A DNA stretch of 64,000 nucleotides from NCBI GenBank assembly GCA_015680685.1, contig MNCI01036173.1, positions 132,261 through 196,260 on the forward strand. Reading direction: 5' to 3'. Numbering within the stretch: position 1 is the stretch's first letter; each line of letters opens with the position of its first letter. The notes under the pieces are model-generated. The model made no database searches, was not told where the DNA came from, and worked only from the letters and a program-made list of their open reading frames with translations. The DNA comes from Gnetum montanum (Eukaryota > Streptophyta > Gnetopsida > Gnetales > Gnetaceae). Below, piece by piece: positions 59,211 through 64,000 of the stretch. Made by a program: the position numbers and the translations under genes.

Positions 59211-59439
59211 CCCATACCTTGTAAAGGTATCCGTTGATCTCCATGAAGTGTTTTGCTTGATAAAGAAACTATTGTTTCTTCTTGTGATCCCAGTCTTGTG
59301 GCATCTTCTGGATGAGAAGATAGATGAGAATGTGATCATGCCAATTAGGTTCATTGGACATTTTTTTGAGTTATAGTCCTAGCAAAGAAAAGTTCATTAG
59401 AAAACTAATTGGATAGTGGGCTCTCCTCCTCTTTGTTGT

Positions 59440-59900
59440 TCCATCGCAACTGAGACTAGTGGTCAGTGACCACGTTCTCGGTTCCCTTTTAATCTACCAT
59501 CGTAAGATCAAATTCTTGTAAGATCACCAGCCACCATATGACATGGGAGTTCATCATTGATTTTTTCATTAGTAATTGGATTGAATTGTGGTCTATTTAC
59601 ATGAACACCTTGTATCCAGGTACATAGTACCTAAACTTCTCCAAGGTGAACATTACTACCATCAATTCTTTCTTTGTTATGATGTAATTCAACTATGCAT
59701 TCACAATGTTTCTACTTGTGCAACATATGTAGTAAGGACATTTCCAATCATCCAACTACATGAGCACAACTTTCGAGGCATAATTTGATGCATTCATCAT
59801 GATGTGGAATAGTCTAGACTAGTCAAGTGCTCATAGAATTAGAGTTTTCATGAGCTTCTACTTGAGATGCTAGAATACATGCTTGCATTTCTTGGTCCAA
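59440..59900 (-). pseudogene. Athila-like RNase H
   Basis: Frames read NCIITKKELMVVMFTLEKF, YYVPGYKVFM, a stop, IDHNSIQLLMKKSM and LQEFDLTMVD, matching the gypsy RNase H connection to integrase (Y-TTEKELLA, VF-DH-AL). Stops and shifts are present. Confidence 0.75.
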
Positions 59901-60019
59901 ACAAATGAAGCATCCTTCTTTGTTAGCTCCACCAATAGTTTAGTGATCTTAGAGAAATTCTTAATGAATCACCAATAGTAGCCAATGTGTCCAAGGAATG
60001 ACCTCACATCTTTGATAGT

Positions 60020-60720
60020 TTTTAGCTGTTTGGTAATTCCCTGGATGATCCTTATTTTTCAAGATCCTCCTTGATCCCTTTTTCAAAAATTCTATGCACC
60101 AAAAAAATGGCCTCCTGGACCATCAGGTGGCTTTTTTACCAATTGAGACTAAGGTTTAACTCCACATACCTTTTCATCACTTGCTTAAGATGGTCGATCG
60201 CTTACTCAAATATAGCCTCATAGATGGAGAAGTTATCCATGAATACTTCCACCTCACCACCAATGTACTTTTGGAAGATGCTTAGGACAAGGCATTAGAA
60301 TGTTGTAGGGGCATTGCATAGGCCAAATGATATATTTCTATATGAAAAAGTTCCCTAGGGACTTGTAAATGTTGGTTTGGCCTAGTCCTATGGTGCAATT
60401 TGAATATGGTTATAGCCACTATAACCATCCAGAAAGCTATAGTAGCAATGCCTAGAAATGGTATCTAACACCTATTCCACAAATGACAACAAAAAGTGAT
60501 CTTTGTAAGTTACCATGTTTAATAGCTTGAAATCAATATAGACCCTCCATTTACCATCCTTTTTTGGCACTATCATAAGTGGGCTAACCCACTTGCTATT
60601 CACAATGGGATAGATGAACCCCACCTTGAGGAGTTGTTCAATCTTCTCTTTCATGATTTGCTTTAGTTTAGCATTCAATTTTTGCTATGGCTATCTCTTT
60701 GGATTGATAAAAATATCTAT
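60020..60720 (-). pseudogene. Athila-like reverse transcriptase
   Basis: Frames: SKWVSPLMIVPKKDGKWRVY, YSFLDGYSGYNHIQIAP, GTFSYRNISFGLCNAPTTF, and EVFMDNFSIYE in place of the catalytic FMDDFS. An open block of 68 codons lies at 60472-60678. Several stops elsewhere. Confidence 0.85.
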
Positions 60721-61529
60721 GTAGATGTGGTGCTGACATATCTTAGGATTAATTCTAGTGAGTTTAGGATATGACCAAGAAAAGGCTGTTGACCATTTGT
60801 TAATCATCTCCAAAAGTTTCTTTTTCTACGTAGGAGCAAGGTTGACATTGATGATAAATGAATTTCCATTATTCAGAAAGACATATTTCATTTTAGCCAG
60901 TAAATGTTTTAGCTCAAGGGGCTCTTATTTAAAAATTTTAAGGATCTCCAACTCTCACCAATTGATTTCATTAGGTTCATTGTTAGAGAGTTGATGATGA
61001 ACTTCCTCCACTTCATGCATGTTCTCAATGTAGGCACTCATAAGGCTCTTAGTTGGCTCCATGCATATTGTTGAGTTGCTATTAGGATCAGCTCTTTGCC
61101 ACTAGGTGCCCTCCTATTTTGTGACTATTATGTATAGGCACCTTTGAATTTTTGTCACATCGACACACTATTTGCATGTTATGATAGATGTGCTTTTTAC
61201 AGTTTATAATCTCTACAAATAGTTGCAGCCTATTCACTGTACATGATGCATAGAACATGCTTCCTCTCTATTTTTCCAAAATCATTTTCCTTAAAAATTT
61301 TCGATGAAAGGTATCCAATTCCTTGCTATGCATCTATGATGCTCAGCCAAGCCCTTTCCACAATGATTAGGAAGTCCCCCTTGCAGTTATTAACACAAAT
61401 GACTAGGAAGCTAGTAGGATAGGACCACCAATATACAATATTCATAATGTTCTCCATTAGTCTCAAGGGAATAGTGATGGATTGATTTACCAACTCAAGG
61501 TGAATGTCGCTCTTCTTGAGTGAAGGCAG

Positions 61530-61800
61530 GTTTCAAGCCTTGTACATTTCATAGGAAATTAAATTCACACTAGAACGTGAGTTTAGAAGAGCCTTGTAAG
61601 GCTAATTCCTAGTGATTTGAAAGTAAATAAGGGGACTCCCAAGATGAGATCTTTTCTTAAGAAGGTGGCTAGCATTAATTCGAACTATGACAACATGGGT
61701 TAACATCACAATATGCACTTTGGGAGGCATTTGGTTTGAAGGGACCTCGAATGAGGTTTTAGAAAATGAGAGAGAAGTAGGGTCATCGATTGCAAGCATC
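61530..61800 (-). pseudogene. Athila-like protease region
   Basis: Minus-strand frame gives KALLNSRSSVNLISYEMYK, corresponding to a protease active site in which the catalytic Asp-Ser-Gly is altered to Asn-Ser-Arg. It is preceded by a Ser/Pro/Lys linker from Gag. Confidence 0.6.
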
Positions 61801-62369
61801 TATGAGGGCTTAGAAGGACTGTTGGTTTGGAAGAAAGGTCCTTTTTGGGGTTTATTTTCCAAAATGCTCGGCTATGTGGCTACTTGTAAGTTAATAGCCC
61901 TTGTGGCATTTCTTTGTTCCAACTAGGAAAGAATTTCATCCTAAATGGATTGAGATGGTGGTAATTAAGTTTAGGGTGAAGGTATTGATGTAGAAGGATG
62001 AGGAGGGTAGAATGGAAATGGGAATTACCCTCTTAGAGATTAAGCTCTATAGTATTCTAGAGGATAGTAGTGGTGTTGAAAGGAGGCGTGATTAGAGAAG
62101 TGATGTGGAGAAATTGATTGCTGAATGTAGCATCCATAGGGATTTGGATACCAGTAAGAATATTGCTACATTCCCCGACAATTGTGGATGCTACCACTGC
62201 TAGTACTACTTATGATGTTAAGGTGAAGCTTCATTTCAATAGTAGGGTTAGTTTTGATGGAACTACTTGTAGTTATCTTGAGGATAAGACAACCTCCTGC
62301 ATGTTTTCCTTCTTGCCAATTGAGGATTTAGTGTGTATACCCTAGACTCTTGCAAGTGTGACACAATGG

Positions 62370-64000
62370 GTCAACATCCCTTAGGATGTTTATATTGGAA
62401 AATGTCACATCCATCATAATCATCTATTTTAGATCCCACAACCTCTTCAATGGTAGTAGCTTTTCTTTTATCTGTTTGATGGGCATGTTCGGCTTCCTTT
62501 ATTCTCCTTTGACCATGACCTCTACCTTGCTCTTTAGAATCTTTTGTGATCCTAAGAGCAGTTTGAAATTTTTTATCCAAATAATCCCACATTTTATCTA
62601 CCTTGGCCAATATTTCACAAATAGATTTTTGAATTGTGAAGGTTTTACATTGCACTACTTCATCAAGTGGTGCCTCATCCTCATTGACATAAAATTAGAC
62701 ATTCCTTTTTGGATGGAAGGGTTGCAATTGTACTCCTTTGCACTTTTTCTTTTCCACAAATCATCTTCTTCGTTGCCCACCTACTCAATGAACCTTTGGA
62801 TTTGAAGTCTCCCTTGAGCATATATCCCAAGCGTTTTCCTTGTTTTTGTTTGAAGCCCATCTATGATATGTTGGAGCTACTCCCATTGAGAAAAACCATT
62901 GCTTGGGTGCCTATGCAATAGAGAGTAATATCTACTCATGGTCAGATCTAAGGATCTTATGTTCACTATCTCCATCCTTGGATCTACTTCCTCAGATTGG
63001 ATACTTAGGAGTATGTTCTATACTTGTCGTTGAAGAGTTCAAGCATTGTGCTCCATTATTTGATTGAATCCAGATCTAAGGACCAGTACTAGCTTTTAGC
63101 CTTCTTAATGAGTGTCCTTAGGAATAGCTTTAATTTTTGTCATTTTTTTTCAACATTTTACAAGGCATAGACATCATGAAAGGCTTAAAGATGATTTTGT
63201 GGATCTAAGTTGTATCCCCCTTTGAAGTTGGGGATATTGTTCATATCCAACCATTTGATTTTACTATCCTTCACATGCCTCATTAGAATTCTAATGGCCT
63301 CTACAATATTCAAGATGTTTCTTGCTACAAGAAAAGGCTCATCATAGTCATAGCTATTGTGATGACCATGATGTATATGATGTCCTCTACTGTCCCTTCT
63401 TTCATGATGGTGGACCTTCCTTGATTTCCCACAACCATGGTCTCTACTGGTCTGGAAGGTTCTACGATCATCTCTATTCCACCGATCACCTCCATCATGA
63501 TCATGTCATCTATAGCTTCAATTAGAGTTGGAGGGGGGAGAAGATGAGGATGTCAAAGATGAAGAGGGAGGAGAGCCAGCATTAGCATGGTGCCTACTAC
63601 CCTCTCTTCTTCGATCATGATTATGATCATCATGCTTGTCATCATTGTGATGCTTGTCCACATTCCTGTCATGACTCCCATCTTCGAACCCCTCATGGTC
63701 ATGGGATCCATTTTCCCCTAAACTAAAATTGTTTACAATGGACTGTAAGTTCTGGTTAAGGGCCCCCTCATCAAAGACAAGGGGAGGAGAGTCAGTGAAT
63801 TGATAACCCCTAGAAAAGGAATCATCTTCTTCTTTCTAGCCTAGCAAGAACAAGGGGTTTGTGAACAATTTACCCTTTGATGCTTTGTAACACATTTCCT
63901 ATTGTTGATCTTTCTTGTGTTTTGCCTATGTGGGATGATAATACTGATAATCATGGTCTTACATGTATTTAGCATTAAGCCCCTAGATGCCCAATCTCAT
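62370..64000 (-). pseudogene. Athila-like Gag, truncated at the window edge
   Basis: Minus-strand frames include an Asp/His-rich N-terminal region (about 63350-63700). The gag domain follows (63340-63000): NILNIVEAIRILMRHVKDSK, IPNFKGGYNLDPQNHL, KLKLFLRTLIKKAKS. A C-terminal piece at 62371-62655 (IQKSICEILAKVDKMWDYL, ITKDSKEQGRGHGQRRIKEA) continues. Stops and frameshifts are frequent. Confidence 0.65.

Larger units (their letters stand above)
55429..64000 (-). mobile_element. Athila-like Ty3/gypsy retrotransposon, truncated by the window edge
   Basis: The minus-strand order is gag (64000-62370), protease (about 61620-61530), RT (60720-60020), RNase H (59900-59440), integrase (59210-58380), an extra ORF (58030-55677), and a polypurine tract. 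An additional ORF after integrase in sense orientation is the Athila plan. All parts carry stops. The 5' LTR is outside the window. Confidence 0.8.

Overview
This is a transposon-dominated stretch of nuclear DNA from a seed plant with a large genome. Its long introns filled with old retroelements and its Ty1/copia, Ty3/gypsy (Tat-like, Athila-like) and LINE composition fit a gymnosperm, but that is inference. There is no sign of bacterial, organellar or phage gene organisation.

Layout. 139-1151 (-): decayed DUF4283/zinc-knuckle gene, as in LINE ORF1. 5050-13181 (+): Ty1/copia element with both LTRs, PBS, gag, RT tail and RNase H, interrupted by two head-on LINE fragments. 13531-20376 (+): six exons with matching splice phases form the 3' part of a host gene for a protein with one C-terminal membrane segment. 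Its 5.95-kb intron holds a 5'-truncated LINE (14588-16019) with poly(A) tail and target-site duplication. 21530-26745: LTR-flanked non-autonomous element plus two direct repeats that each end in telomere-like CCCTAAA arrays. 27166-52960 (-): an old Ty3/gypsy element split by a later 18.6-kb insertion. 52972-53990: hierarchical minisatellite. 55428-64000 (-): an Athila-like gypsy element with an extra ORF after integrase, running off the right edge.

The insertion at 29675-48252 is the most interesting object. It has 1.27-kb LTRs and a clean 5-bp target-site duplication (ATAGG). Gag-protease and RT-RNaseH-aRNaseH-integrase lie on the + strand, a Tat-lineage plan with two RNase H domains. Between protease and RT lies 6.3 kb containing a second gene on the opposite strand. 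Seven exons (39834 down to 36272) join with matching splice phases into 1010 codons, and a candidate first exon (41199-41329) sits behind a TATA box. The antisense protein starts with an NIF/FCP1-like phosphatase fold whose catalytic aspartates are replaced. Palindromic GCGTATACGC motifs crowd both the LTRs and the antisense gene's 5' region. A second notable object is a LINE family whose C-terminus carries a J-domain (DnaJ-like) with conserved HPD spacing.

Nearly all transposon genes here carry in-frame stops. Only the host gene reads cleanly. Two single N bases (40630, 40993) bound a probable assembly artefact.
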